Shown here piece after piece: positions 1 through 10,300 of a DNA stretch of 64,000 nucleotides. The number at the start of each line of letters is the position of its first letter. Within the stretch, counting starts at the first letter, position 1. The stretch spans positions 94,903,945 through 94,967,944 of the forward strand of contig CM056376.1 in NCBI GenBank assembly GCA_029718625.1, in the 5' to 3' direction. The notes under the pieces were generated by a model, which did no database searches, had not been told where the DNA came from, and was given only the letters and a program-made list of their open reading frames with translations. This DNA comes from Synaphobranchus kaupii (taxonomy: Eukaryota; Chordata; Actinopteri; Anguilliformes; Synaphobranchidae). Position numbers and translations under genes: made by a program.

Positions 1-123
1 ATTGAGGTGTGGCAGAGCCGCATTAGGGAGGTAAGACCAAACAATGTCTTACAAATCCGCACTGTCCACTATGGAAGCAGATGAATAATAATAATAATAA
101 TAATGTATTTTCTTTATGTGCAG

Positions 124-305
124 CTCCAGGGATCCATCATGGTAGCGTCTTGTTTACAGATTATCGTGGGCTTCTCTGGCCTCATTGGTTTGTTCATGAG
201 GTTCATTGGCCCCCTGACCATCGCCCCCACCATCTCCCTGATTGGCCTGTCCCTCTTCGACTCGGCCGGCATGAATGCAGGGAACCACTGGGGCATCTCC
301 GCCAT
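124..305 (+). CDS. slc23a4: slc23a4 exon: NAT core TM region, [13 protein letters not shown]
   Basis: First exon in the window. It begins in phase 0 after the acceptor TTTCTTTATGTGCAG and reads [16 protein letters not shown] onward, with two hydrophobic membrane segments and the conserved [13 protein letters not shown] loop. It ends after two bases of a Met codon at the donor GTAAGA. An (AAT)n microsatellite at 84-104 sits 20 bp upstream of the acceptor. Confidence 0.85.
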
Positions 306-1970
306 GTAAGACATTTAACACACAGGCACGGAGGGGGAGGTAATATATCAAAAGGCCAAACTAGCTCCATTCCTATACTGGTTTTGAGTTGAACAAACCA
401 GCAGAGCTGAGAGTGGACATCAGCCCAAAACCACTGCTGAGACAGAAAAAATTAAGTTAAAGGGATAGTTCACCCATTTTGAAAAATTTGATATTGTTTT
501 ACTCACCCCCGAAATAGTATGTAATGCTGTAGTTATGCTGTCCTGGTCTCAGAGTTGTAGTAAATAGTCTAAACCTGAATTGGAACGGAATTGTATTGAA
601 TTGCCCCCCAGCTAATTTTGCTTAAATAACCACCTAAATCCACTCAAATAAGGTTGAACAACAGCTTTACAAAATGCACATATGATTACTGAGTGCACAA
701 GGCCGATATTTTTGCTCAAATTACTGTATACTGTATAATTACTGTATATGATAATGTTTCAGCCTCTGTTTAGATTTAAGTTATGAACATCCGGTAAGAG
801 AACCAGTAACTTTTAGTAACTTTTTCTCCGCACGAGAATGTCGTGGCAAGCTGCTTCTTGTTTTCTTCTTCTATGGTAACCTTGTTGTGTTTATGAAGTG
901 AAACACACCCCCTCCTCGCGCGAGCCACCTAGGAACAGCACACTGCTGCACAAAGTAGGTCTACAGTTGACGAAAAATGTTTTGGACAACTGGCAACTTT
1001 TCCATAAGCTATTTCAACATGTAAAATTTATATTATGCATGATACCATCAAACTAAACTACATACCATCAAACTAAACCTTTGTTTATTTAACAATTTCA
1101 GTGGATATAGACAGTTATTTAAACAAAAGTTAGCTGGGGGGGCAATTAAATCCAATGGAAAGATGCTAGTTGTTAGCATTGTTCCAATTCAGGTTTAGCC
1201 AATTTTAGCTACAATGGTGAGAGCATCAGTACAGCCTTACATACTATTTCGGGGGTAAGTAAAACAATTTCAAATTTTTCGAAATGGGTAAACTAACTTA
1301 TCCTTTTAAATCATGTTTTATGTCCCTAAAATCAATACCTACACATCTCAGGATTAACCCAGTGAAAAGAAACAAATTGAATTATGGTTTATGAAAACAA
1401 AAACTAAGCACTGTAACAACTTATATAACTCACTCACATAGGTGCATTTCCTGTTACCATGGGAACCCAGGACAGTTCCTTTAAGTCCAAAATCAATGCA
1501 TAGAAATACAAAATGAGTCAGTGAAGACGCCTATTCAAAACAGAGCAGTGCCATCTACATGTCTGTTTCCCTGTAACCAGGACGACGGTGCTGATTGTGG
1601 CGTTCTCCCAGTACCTCCGTCACATCGCCATCCCCTTCCCCACTTACAGCAAGGCAAAGAAGTTCCACACCTCCAGGATGTACATATTTCAGATTCTTCC
1701 TGTAAGTGGAGTGGAAAACAGATGGCTTTGTTAACAGCACACCTCTCTATATGCTGTAGACAAACATCTGGAAATTAATGCCACAGACCATTAAATGGAA
1801 CTTGACAAGTAAGTCATGCATTGGTCTCACCTGCCCAAGAAAAGCTATATTTCACAGGAATGATGTCAAAACAAATATGCTGTGTTGCATTCTCATATTT
1901 ATAGACTTTCTGGTATTGATAGCCTGGGTGCAGTTACGAGCAGGCATTGTGCATGTGTGTAAATATGTGC

Positions 1971-2003
<33 letters not shown>

Positions 2004-5000
2004 TAATGTGTGTGTGTGTGTGTGTGTGGTTGTTTGTATATTTTATGTGATTATTTATGTATGCCTACTTGTGTATGTGAAAATGACTATATATGTGTGA
2101 TGTGTGTGTTTCATGCAGGTGCTTCTTGGCATCACACTCTCCTGGCTCATCTGCTACCTTCTGACCATCTATGATGTCCTGCCATCTGACCCAGAGCAGT
2201 ATGGCCACCTGGCCCGAACGGACCTGAAGGGGGATGTCATGGGTCAGGCCCCCTGGTTCCGCTTCCCTTACCCCGGTATACACGCCGGTGACTGCCGATC
2301 ACATCCACAGAATCAGTCACTGATCGCATAGCATAAATAAAAAAGCCTTTATGATGTTCCTCCTATACTATAGTCTTAAACATTACATTACATGACATTA
2401 CATTACAGGCATTTAGCAACCTTTCAGTTTCAAGGCAAGTTCCTTAACCATTATACTGCCGCCCCTTAAAGGATCTCATAAAGCCACTCAAGTAGACATG
2501 TTAGTAACTGGCAATGATTGGTTTGGTACCATAAACATTACAGATACAGAAATTAATCCCAATATACAATCCCAATATACAGATAACATTCCCTTTATAA
2601 CAACTATATAAATTAATTTAAGTCACTTGTTTCTATCCAAAGGTCAGTGGGGCCTTCCAACTGTGAGCTTGGCGGGGGTGTTTGGGATCATGGCAGGGGT
2701 GGTGTCCTCCATGGTGGAGTCCGTGGGCGACTACCATGCCTGCGCCAGGCTGTCAGGGGCCCCTCCTCCACCCAAGCACGCCATCAACCGCGGGGTGGGG
2801 ATGGAAGGGATTGGCTGCCTGCTGGCCGGAGCGTGGGGCACAGGGAATGGTACCACGTCCTACAGCGAGAATGTGGGCGCACTGGGGATCACGCGGGTAA
2901 GACAGAGGGGGAGGGGGAAGAGCTGGCTGTGATAACTACTGGGATTAGTGCATCTTCAACAGTTCTGTGAAGTTATTTTCTTATGAGGTTCATCAAATGT
3001 TGAAAAAACATGACTGCTACAAACCAATCAAATTTGGGTGTTTACTGTACATGTGATACAAAATATTGGTGTGATATTTTCTTATGTTTTTTCCTACATG
3101 TTGTGTCCTTATTAGTAGCGCTTGTACTTTGGTTGGACCCCATTAAAATGGCTCTCATATTAGCATCAGTTTTATTACTGTTGTTAGCATTAATATTGTT
3201 TTATGTTGCACGTACAGCATTAATCCTATTCCAAGATGAGGGTAGCATTCAACTGAGCAGCATGGTCGAGGAAATGCAAATATTGTACGAGATTATTTTT
3301 TTGTGATAAGAGTGTTTTGATCCATATGGACATGTAAGATATGAACAGTGTCATTATTACCTTCACTGTTAAAACCATTGATGCTGAGTGACCTTGTCAT
3401 CTCGCTGCAGGTGGGGAGTCGCATGGTGATTGTGGCCGGTGGCTTCCTGATGGTTATCATGGGAATCTTTGGGAAAGTAGCAGCCATTTTTACCACTATA
3501 CCCACGCCTGTCATTGGAGGAATGTTCCTTGTCATGTTTGGAGTCATTTCCGCTGCGGGAGTGGCAAACCTACAGGTGTGCTTACATGTTATACGGGCCG
3601 TTGCTACAGTTTTAATTGCTTTTAACTTTTTTAAGTGCTGTAAATTAAATGCATGTTTTATTTCTTTGAGATAACTAGGAGGGTTTGAACTGTCATTTAC
3701 CTTATCTGTCCTGTAAATGTTATAAGGTCCAGTTTCTCCATTTATACAACACTAGCACATGTGCACATATTGTACATACACACACACACACGTGACTGCT
3801 TCCTCATATTACTGGCATGTAATTTCACCTAATTTACATAACTATACCATAGATATGCCCTTTTATCATTGAATAGTCAAGCCAAAGTCATCTCTCTACT
3901 GTGTCCCATGGCATAACTAATCATATTCTGTTTATGGTCGTCTGTATTCCTTGCGCTATTCAGGCCTATCTCCCTCATGATATCCTTTCTCTAGTATGCA
4001 GATATGAACTCCTCGCGAAACATCTTCATCTTTGGGTTTTCCATGTTCTCCGGGCTGGTCATACCCAACTGGATCATCAAGCACCCAGCATCCATAGCAA
4101 CAGGTAGCACCAGGATGAGTACTGCGTACATGGAACTTTCCATGTAATGCGAGTTTATGGACACTATGGGTCATGTAGGAAACATTGATAACCTATGCAC
4201 AGTTGACCTGATGTAATAGGACAGCAACAACTACAGACAGCAGGTGATAATGCAGTACAGACGTACAGTATCCTACATCTGTGAGTGTGTTTCTCTGTCG
4301 TAGGTGTGATTGAGCTGGACCAGGTTCTTGGGGTGCTTCTGACCACCAGTATGTTTGTGGGGGGGTTCTTTGGGTTCGTCCTTGACAACACCATCCCAGG
4401 TGAGCTGCAGTGGTTACACAGATCAGGGGATGATTAAATAAACAGGCATCATGGAAATGGTCTCATACCCAGAGCCCTGGCAGTGCCACTGTCTCTCCCT
4501 GAAAGAGAATATGCCTTAATAACACAATAGATTAGTTTGAAATCATGGGTGATGCGTGATGGGAATGACTGGGCTCTTGCTGTGATGTTATGAAGGTCTC
4601 ATTAATTGTGGCTTGCCACTGGTATGTCATGGGATTCTGTCTTTTTTTCTGTCTATTTTCTTTCAGTTTATTTTTGCTCAAAAAGTAAATGACAAAGGTA
4701 ATGAAATATAACCTTATGAAAATGTCACTTATGTCACTTTCTCTAAGACACATTTGTGAGAGGTAATTACTTTACTTTGGGGTGTTATTATCAGTCTGTG
4801 TGAAGAGTGAGGGGGAAGCCAATGTATAGAACTAACACAAATGCATGTGTATAATGTATAGTATAGTACAAATAGTAGGTATCGTGTGTTAAAGCCTGTT
4901 GTTCTCTATCTCTCCTTTTCTCTCCTTCACTGTCTTTCTCCCTCTCTCTCTTCCTCTCCCTCCCTCTCTCTCATGGGATTACCCAGGATCCAAAAATGAG

Positions 5001-5258
5001 CGAGGCATTGTGGCGTGGAAGGAGGCACACGATGAGGACTCAGGTGAAACCCTGGAGAGTGGTGAGGTGTACGACCTGCCCTTTGGCCTCAGCACTCGCT
5101 TCTCCACCTCCTCCTGGATCAGATACGTACCCTTCTGCCCCTCGGCCAGACCCACGCCGCCTCAAGAGCACCCCCTGGAGGACACAGGTTCCCCGCAGAC
5201 CAAGGAGGAAGTAGGAACATCAGACCCCACTGTCATCTCAATTGGAGTGGCGCTGTGA
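124..5258 (+). CDS. slc23a4: SLC23/NAT-family nucleobase transporter, 3' eight coding exons (partial gene)
   Basis: Joined exons 124-305, 1581-1701, 2119-2275, 2643-2896, 3411-3575, 3995-4103, 4304-4399 and 4987-5258 give 451 codons plus a TGA stop. Phases match at every junction and every intron is GT-AG. SLC23 proteins are about 600 aa, so roughly 150 N-terminal residues lie upstream of the window. These multi-pass plasma-membrane proteins couple sodium to uptake of nucleobases or ascorbate. Visible family landmarks are [50 protein letters not shown] and [13 protein letters not shown]. The NAT signature reads [10 protein letters not shown]. From family knowledge, Q or E at its first position marks nucleobase carriers, while SVCT1/2 have P. 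This and the neighbouring fam180a favour slc23a4 (rat SNBT1; a pseudogene in human) over slc23a1/a2. The transporter assignment is firm; the exact paralogue is inferred. Confidence 0.85.
461..1305. mobile_element. Non-autonomous DNA transposon / foldback MITE in slc23a4 intron
   Basis: The left end AGGGATAGTTCACCCATTTT and the right end (reversed AAGGATAAGTTAGTTTACCC) form imperfect inverted repeats. They share the run ACCCCCGAAATAGTATGTAA, and the arms continue inward with CCTGAATTGGAAC and the G-tract near AGCTAA, to about 620 on the left and 1130 on the right. TTAA flanks both sides (457-460, 1306-1309). I see no coding remnant. A terminus of the type GGGATAGTTCACCC is common in fish genomes, but I cannot name the family; the TTAA flank would allow piggyBac-like or Harbinger-like mobilisation. 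Confidence 0.7.
1581..1701 (+). CDS. slc23a4: slc23a4 exon: membrane segment and cytosolic loop
   Basis: Acceptor CTGTAACCAG and donor GTAAGT. One base completes the split Met codon, then 40 codons follow: a hydrophobic segment ([13 protein letters not shown]) and a basic loop ([11 protein letters not shown]) leading into IFQILP. The donor lies in phase 0. Confidence 0.82.
1974..2028. repeat. (GT)n microsatellite in slc23a4 intron
   Basis: Interrupted GT run (one CATAAT break) about 90 bp upstream of the acceptor at 2118. The last part of the intron is also GT-rich. Confidence 0.9.
2119..2275 (+). CDS. slc23a4: slc23a4 exon: membrane segment and hydrophilic loop
   Basis: Acceptor TTTCATGCAG and donor GTATAC. 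The exon encodes [20 protein letters not shown], a clear membrane helix, then an acidic/polar loop ending PWFRFPYP plus the first base of a Gly codon. Its upstream intron carries a GT-repeat about 90 bp before the acceptor. Confidence 0.83.
2380..2468 (-). repeat. L2-type LINE/SINE 3'-tail remnant
   Basis: ACATTACATTACAGGCATTTAGCA on the plus strand is the reverse of the TGCTAAATG...TGTAATGTAATG tail seen complete at 9831-9889. The segment next to it (AAGGCAAGTTCCTTAACCATTATACTGCC) is typical of the same fish repeat, with the hairpin portion deleted. Confidence 0.5.
2643..2896 (+). CDS. slc23a4: slc23a4 exon with NAT signature motif
   Basis: Acceptor TCCAAAG and donor GTAAGA; 84 codons after the split Gly. 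It holds the most diagnostic part of the protein: [20 protein letters not shown], the glycine-rich [12 protein letters not shown] segment, and the NAT signature [10 protein letters not shown] at the end. The Glu replaces the Pro typical of vitamin C transporters, which supports nucleobase specificity. Confidence 0.88.
2897..3410 (+). other. slc23a4 intron, no distinct feature
   Basis: Intron between the NAT-signature exon and the next exon. It is AT-rich. Apart from splice sites I see no repeat, RNA or coding signal. Confidence 0.6.
3411..3575 (+). CDS. slc23a4: slc23a4 exon: two membrane helices
   Basis: Acceptor TCTCGCTGCAG and donor GTGTGC; exactly 55 codons in phase 0. The exon encodes [20 protein letters not shown] and a second helix around [18 protein letters not shown], ending ANLQ, as in other SLC23 proteins. 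Confidence 0.86.
3995..4103 (+). CDS. slc23a4: slc23a4 exon: DMNSSRN motif
   Basis: Acceptor TTTCTCTAG and donor GTAGCA. The exon encodes [20 protein letters not shown] and the next helix through [12 protein letters not shown]. The DMNSSRN block is strongly conserved in SLC23 transporters. The donor splits a Gly codon after its first base. Confidence 0.86.
4304..4399 (+). CDS. slc23a4: slc23a4 exon: last membrane segment
   Basis: Acceptor TCTGTCGTAG and donor GTGAGC. The exon encodes [20 protein letters not shown] and [11 protein letters not shown], matching the family's final transmembrane helix and its terminal D-N-T-(I/V)-P motif. It ends one base into a Gly codon. Confidence 0.86.
4987..5258 (+). 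CDS. slc23a4: slc23a4 terminal exon: cytosolic C-terminus and stop
   Basis: The acceptor is ATTACCCAG after a strong pyrimidine tract at about 4905-4973. The exon starts [13 protein letters not shown], the family's N/E-E-R-G motif after the last helix. It continues with an acidic stretch and [11 protein letters not shown], then a Pro/Thr-rich tail ending SIGVAL. TGA is at 5256-5258. The tail past about residue 45 of the exon is poorly conserved in the family. Confidence 0.85.
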
Positions 5259-5260
5259 AC

Positions 5261-5439
5261 CAGAGGTGGAAAATCCAGCCTCAGAAAGTAAAAGTCCTCC
5301 CCAGTATTTTGTTCCAATCACCTGGCTTTGCTAATTAGCATAATTCTTCAGCCAGGAGGTAGAACTAATTAGTGAAATCAGCTGGCTGAGTTCATGGGTG
5401 GAAAAAACACATGGCAGGACTTTTACTTTCTGACCTCTG
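5261..5439. mobile_element. Short MITE in slc23a4 3'UTR, abutting the stop codon
   Basis: The left end CAGAGGTGG...CAGAAAGTAAAAGTCCT pairs with the right end AGGACTTTTACTTTCTGACCTCTG, making inverted repeats interrupted by one insertion in the left arm. The whole unit is 179 bp. It begins two bases after the TGA at 5256-5258, so the 3'UTR starts with transposon sequence. The 8-bp flanks (CTGTGAAC / CTCTAGTC) do not match well, so a target-site duplication is not proven. The CAG(A/G)G terminus suggests a hAT-type MITE. Confidence 0.65.
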
Positions 5440-5733
5440 CTCTAGTCGAAATCCCTGACCTCGTTTACTGGTTTCAGAAAATAGATGTTTGAGTGATACC
5501 TTCTTCATTCAATATCTATTTCTATGTAAAGATTTTTTCATTGATGGACTATTTTTCTTTGCCAAAACTAGGCCTTGCTTCCTGGTTTCAGAAACATTGA
5601 TCTGTTTCAGTGACAGCTTCTTCATTCAATATCTGTTCTTTTTATTGATGGACTATTTTTCTTTGTGATGCATAATGTATAACTATAATGATTTTGTATG
5701 GTATGTCAAACGGCAAATGATTTTGTAGTGTAA

Positions 5734-5739
5734 AATAAA
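5734..5739 (+). terminator. Polyadenylation signal AATAAA of slc23a4
   Basis: First canonical AATAAA downstream of the stop codon, 476 bp after it, in an AT-rich context (GTAAAATAAACCATATG). It is the likely 3' end of the mRNA at about 5755. Confidence 0.6.
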
Positions 5740-7000
5740 CCATATGCATATTTTAAAATCCTCTCCTCACTACATTTCCAATAGAGAGAGATTCACGCAC
5801 ACTCCTGCTTCAACTTCAACTGACAGATCACTTTCAATAAGCTATCAGCTGCCAGAATTTGGTTTGTGTCTCTTATAAGTTTTAATATTGTTTGTGAAAA
5901 AAGTGCACTATAGAGTTCCCCGGGAATTAATTTTACCAATCGAAACCTTGTTATAAAACAATATAAAACAACCGTTTGGAGATACACATTACTTAAAACA
6001 GCAGCAGTGTACTGAGCTTTCAGTAATGTTGCTGGGCTTTTGGTTCCATTGCTTTTTCATGGGTAGATTTAGGAATATTTTAATTTATGTGTGAACATAG
6101 CATAGCTTATTTCCAATCTGCTCAGGGGGAGGGGTTGTTACATGGTACATTTTCACTGATGTTAAAAATGAAGGCCATATTATTACATTTATTTTCAGGG
6201 ATGAACAATATTAAAATATTTATTAGCAAAAGTATAAATAATGTATGACCTGACCACTTAAACATGTATTACTAGAAGGATGTGTTTCATTCATAGAAAA
6301 TCCCATTTTAAATATGGAAATCCTTGTGGAAAGGATTTTATACAACCCATTCAATAAGTATAACTGCATGCCTTTTCATCAAATTTTCAATATTATTTCA
6401 ATCTCAGTCATCACAATTTCTGCATTTTAAAGTTGTCATTCCATACTGTAAATATATAAGCTCAGAGGCCTTCTCTTGTGGGCAGAATCACATGCATCAT
6501 CATTCATCATCATTTCATTTCATCTGAAGTCAAATCCTAAGAGGTCAAATCACCTAAAAACTTTCATTGGAAATATTAGTATTAATATTGGATGTTGATG
6601 AAAAGTGCATATCTCAAAGCATTTAGGTCAGATTGTGAAAAATGAGTTTTAAACAACCATCAGTCTAGTCAGTAGCACCAAGCAGATGTGAACATTCCAC
6701 CCGCCCGTGTCACACTCTTGGTTAAAACCTCAATATACTCATTTCAGGGGGGAAATAACTAAAGAGAATTGCATTTCAAAGAGAAAAAAAGAACCCACAG
6801 CTCCTACAGTGATCAGAGTCTACAGTGTATTTCATTCCTGAACCAATGTTTCTGCACAGACTTGAGAATGGGGTGGGGGGGAGTTGGAGGGATTCCCTAG
6901 AAACCAGGATCACTTCAGTGCTGGTTCACACTGACAAAATAATTCATAAAATAAAGTTTATAAATCAAGTTTATAAATCACAAATGGTCTTGCTAACACC
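5740..7000. other. Convergent intergenic interval, including probable fam180a 3'UTR
   Basis: It lies between the two convergent genes. AT-rich, with no gene visible. On the minus strand AATAAA hexamers occur at 6219-6224 and 6188-6193 and could end the fam180a mRNA, giving a 3'UTR of about 0.8 kb. Confidence 0.5.
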
Positions 7001-7327
7001 TCATTGGCCTCTGAGGTCTTGCTTTAAGGCCCTGTACAGGCTGATGAAGGACTCTTCCCAGGCGTCCCTCTGGTGCCCGCTGGTGTTTGTCAGTCTGTAG
7101 GTGGCGTACACCATGGTCAGCACGATTCGCTCAAAGTCTCCCCTTTGGAGGGGGCCCTGGCGCTGGGACAGGTCAGAGATCAGCCGGCGGATGTCCGTCA
7201 GGCGTTTGGGCAGGACGTCTTCGCATATGGCCTCCAGAGTGCGTGCCTGGCGCATGGATGCCAGCTCCTCATCCTGTACGGTGAACGGGACGTCCCCGTC
7301 CCCTATCTGCAGTCCGGCCAGCATGAT
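7001..7327 (-). CDS. fam180a: fam180a exon 3 (terminal coding exon)
   Basis: The acceptor on the minus strand is CTCCTGCTGCAG, immediately before ATC ATG CTG. It is 108 codons plus TGA. It carries most of the family domain, with DEELASMRQARTLEAICEDV, RRLISDL, GDFERIVLT and the C-terminal SLYRALKQDLRGQ. Confidence 0.9.
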   Translation of the reverse strand: MMLAGLQIGDGDVPFTVQDEELASMRQARTLEAICEDVLPKRLTDIRRLISDLSQRQGPLQRGDFERIVLTMVYATYRLTNTSGHQRDAWEESFISLYRALKQDLRGQ

Positions 7328-10300
7328 CTGCAGCAGGAGGGATGGAGAGGGAGAAAAAAAGTCAACTCTGCTGACAACTGACAACTCACTGAAGCAGCTG
7401 CAGGTATCCTCTGTCCAGCAAGCAATCTGATTGACTTGATTTGTTTTAGGTCAGAGTGCAGTGCAGTTATAGGAGCCTGTGGAAAAATTGTAATTGAAGC
7501 TCAGATTGTCAACTAGACTGCAACTAGACAATTGAGTGTAGAGACTGGTACTCCTTGAATCCCTGGTCACATAAAAAAAAATACTGAAGAAAAATAAATC
7601 TAACAGCAGTGGCCAATGGTGGGATAGATACATGGGGACTACATGTAATATCTTATTATTCAAACACTCATACATGGAAGGGAAAATACATAAAACTACA
7701 ACTAGTATAAAATAAAAAATAAAAAAAAGCTTTCAGACAAATGAATGAAGCTTTTCAACTGCAGGGGAACAACAGCAGTCAGTCAAAAGGCAGAAAAGTT
7801 ATCAGGGAAAATTGTTTAAGAAAACAGTATTAGCTTATGTGTGTGTGGGGTGTGTCTTCTAAAGACCTGAATACTGCATTATAATACTATGACCTGGCAT
7901 CAGCTGCAATTACTCACAAAGCATGTGTAGCACAATGGCCTTCAGACGGGACATGGCTGTTTGGTTTTCTAGACAACTGTAATATTTACACTGTAGATAA
8001 GGAGTTGTTTAATTTCCTCATACTGACTATAGTACAATGCGCTAAGCCAAAACCTTCCATGGTTTATCCAAGACAAACAAAACGAATAGGGCAAACTGCA
8101 AGTCGATATGAGGGAATGGTTAAAGGGGATTCTCACCGAAAATGTATCAATATCTACGACATTGTTTTACTTTAAGAATGGTTGGGGTAAATGTGGAGTA
8201 CTGTGTAGGGGAAATACTGCAAAAGTAAAATACGCTGTACAATAATTGGACAAAATATATACATTTTTGATTCAGAATGAGTTCTGCAACGTAAATATTT
8301 ATGCAGTCTTCAGAGGCTCTTTTCAATGGACCTTCAATGGAAAATTCCATTCACTAAAGTGGGCAACTCCAGTTTCTGAGGGAGATATGTAGCTCAATAT
8401 ATGTGTTTCAGACCTGGATTACTTATTTTTTCAGAGACCTTTGGGTGGAATTCCCCCTGTTGTTTTGGCTTCTGCTGCTGTACATATATTTACACATGGG
8501 ATAGTGGCTGCAGTTAACTTATGACGGAGTCCATTGGATGTATATGGATTTTAAGTATTGTGAATGGGTTTGTAGTTAAGAAGACTGTGTACCTTTTGTC
8601 TGCTTGGTCCATTTGTTAAGTAATATTTTACTCAGAAAACAAATTGTATTGACTTGCTGGTGAAATGAGCTGTTAAATTGAAAAATGTCCCCAGCCCAAT
8701 ATAGCAGTGGACACTGAGAGACAGCAGGAGGCAGAAAGAGAAACATACAAGTAATCATGAGGCGGTTCTGCAGGACTTTAACTTTCTTTCATTAAAGATT
8801 TAATTTATACTCAGGTGTTCAGATTTAAAAGATGGGGATTTGTTTTTCTGCCCCATTTTGGAAGATGGGGGAAGAGGATCAAAAAGAATGGGTAAATCAA
8901 TATCTGCTCTGCCTTGTACTCAATTAATCACTTTGTGGCCTCGGCCTTACACGACCAGGCTCCTTCCTGTTAATTTATTTCTTATTCAGCTGCTTTAATA
9001 ATAAGAACTATGTGTTAAACAACTGCAGCATTTTTCATTGATTTGAAAAATAACTTCTTTACTTAAAACTTAAAGACCAGTGCACACTAATTTGAAACAC
9101 ATTCTGAAACAAAGAGGTGGTGGTTGAGGCAAAATAAAAAGTAATTCAATCAAAATGTAGATTAACATTGAGTGCTCCCCGAGTGGCTTGGTGACCTGTG
9201 CAACCACTCATAGAATAACAGAAAATAAAAAAAAGACAAAACCTTGCCAAGCTTGTCAAAGGTATACTTTTCCCTTTTTTCCATATATATTTCTCATACA
9301 GCAATACAATGCATAAATAAACACAAGAAGAGCAAACCTTTCGCATGACACTCAGAGAATAATAATAAGTGTTTTTCCATACCTCACTAAGTCCAGTTTT
9401 GATAAACCATTTTTGATAAACAAGTTGAGTATAATTTTTACGTTAGATATTTGCAGTTTTATTTTTCCACTATTACTCTTAGGGATTTAAGTATAAAATT
9501 TGGATTTTTCATGCAAAAAAACAAAACAATTTATAATAAACAAAAATGTTGATTTTTCAAAATTGGTAAAAGTGAAAGTGAGTTTTGGAAAACACTTCAA
9601 TTAATACCATAAATAGATTATAAAGAAGACTGAGAGAATGAGAACTCAGAAAGAGAGTTGCTTGTCTGTGTTTTCATTCTCTTTGTCCTCTTTCTTTCTC
9701 TCCGATCAGTGGAGGGAAATGTTTGGTGTCCTAAGGGAACATGCTATTCTAGGTCAGGTCAGATAGGCCTCCTGAGATCCAGATTTCACACAAGGGAAAA
9801 AACAGGCTTCGATAACTGGCTGTGTCTCTTGTCGCTTTGGATAAAAGCGTCTGCTAAATGACTGTAATGTAATGAAATGTAATGAAATGAGATACGAAAG
9901 GTGTTTGTGGTTCCTTGGAACATAGATTATATGAAACACTTCTCTTCCAATCAGTTTGTATTAAATCTGATTAAATTGTTATTATCTTGGTTGCTGGTGT
10001 CTCCATAATGCTTGGAAGTTCTACACAACTGAAAATGCCCCTATTTAGTGAGTGATTCTGGAATTATCCATTATCTTTTCTTGCTGCCTTTTTGTTTCTC
10101 CTGTACAATATTTAAATCTACAGACAGTTACAGTTGCATCATATTTCCCCCATTAATTTATTTCACTCTTTATTCTAACAAACAGTCTGTTTAAGCACAT
10201 TTAAAAAAATCTTCCTCAGTTTACACAACTCCCAGAATGGCTTTAAGTGTCAACAGGTGAAAGCATAGATCACATAGATCACCAATGTGTGCCCTCAACA

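Noticed and set aside
124..5258. slc23a1 or slc23a2 (vitamin C transporter)
   Set aside because: The NAT signature has Glu instead of the Pro usual in SVCTs, and loop sequences differ clearly; the neighbour fam180a supports slc23a4. Kept as the alternative name.
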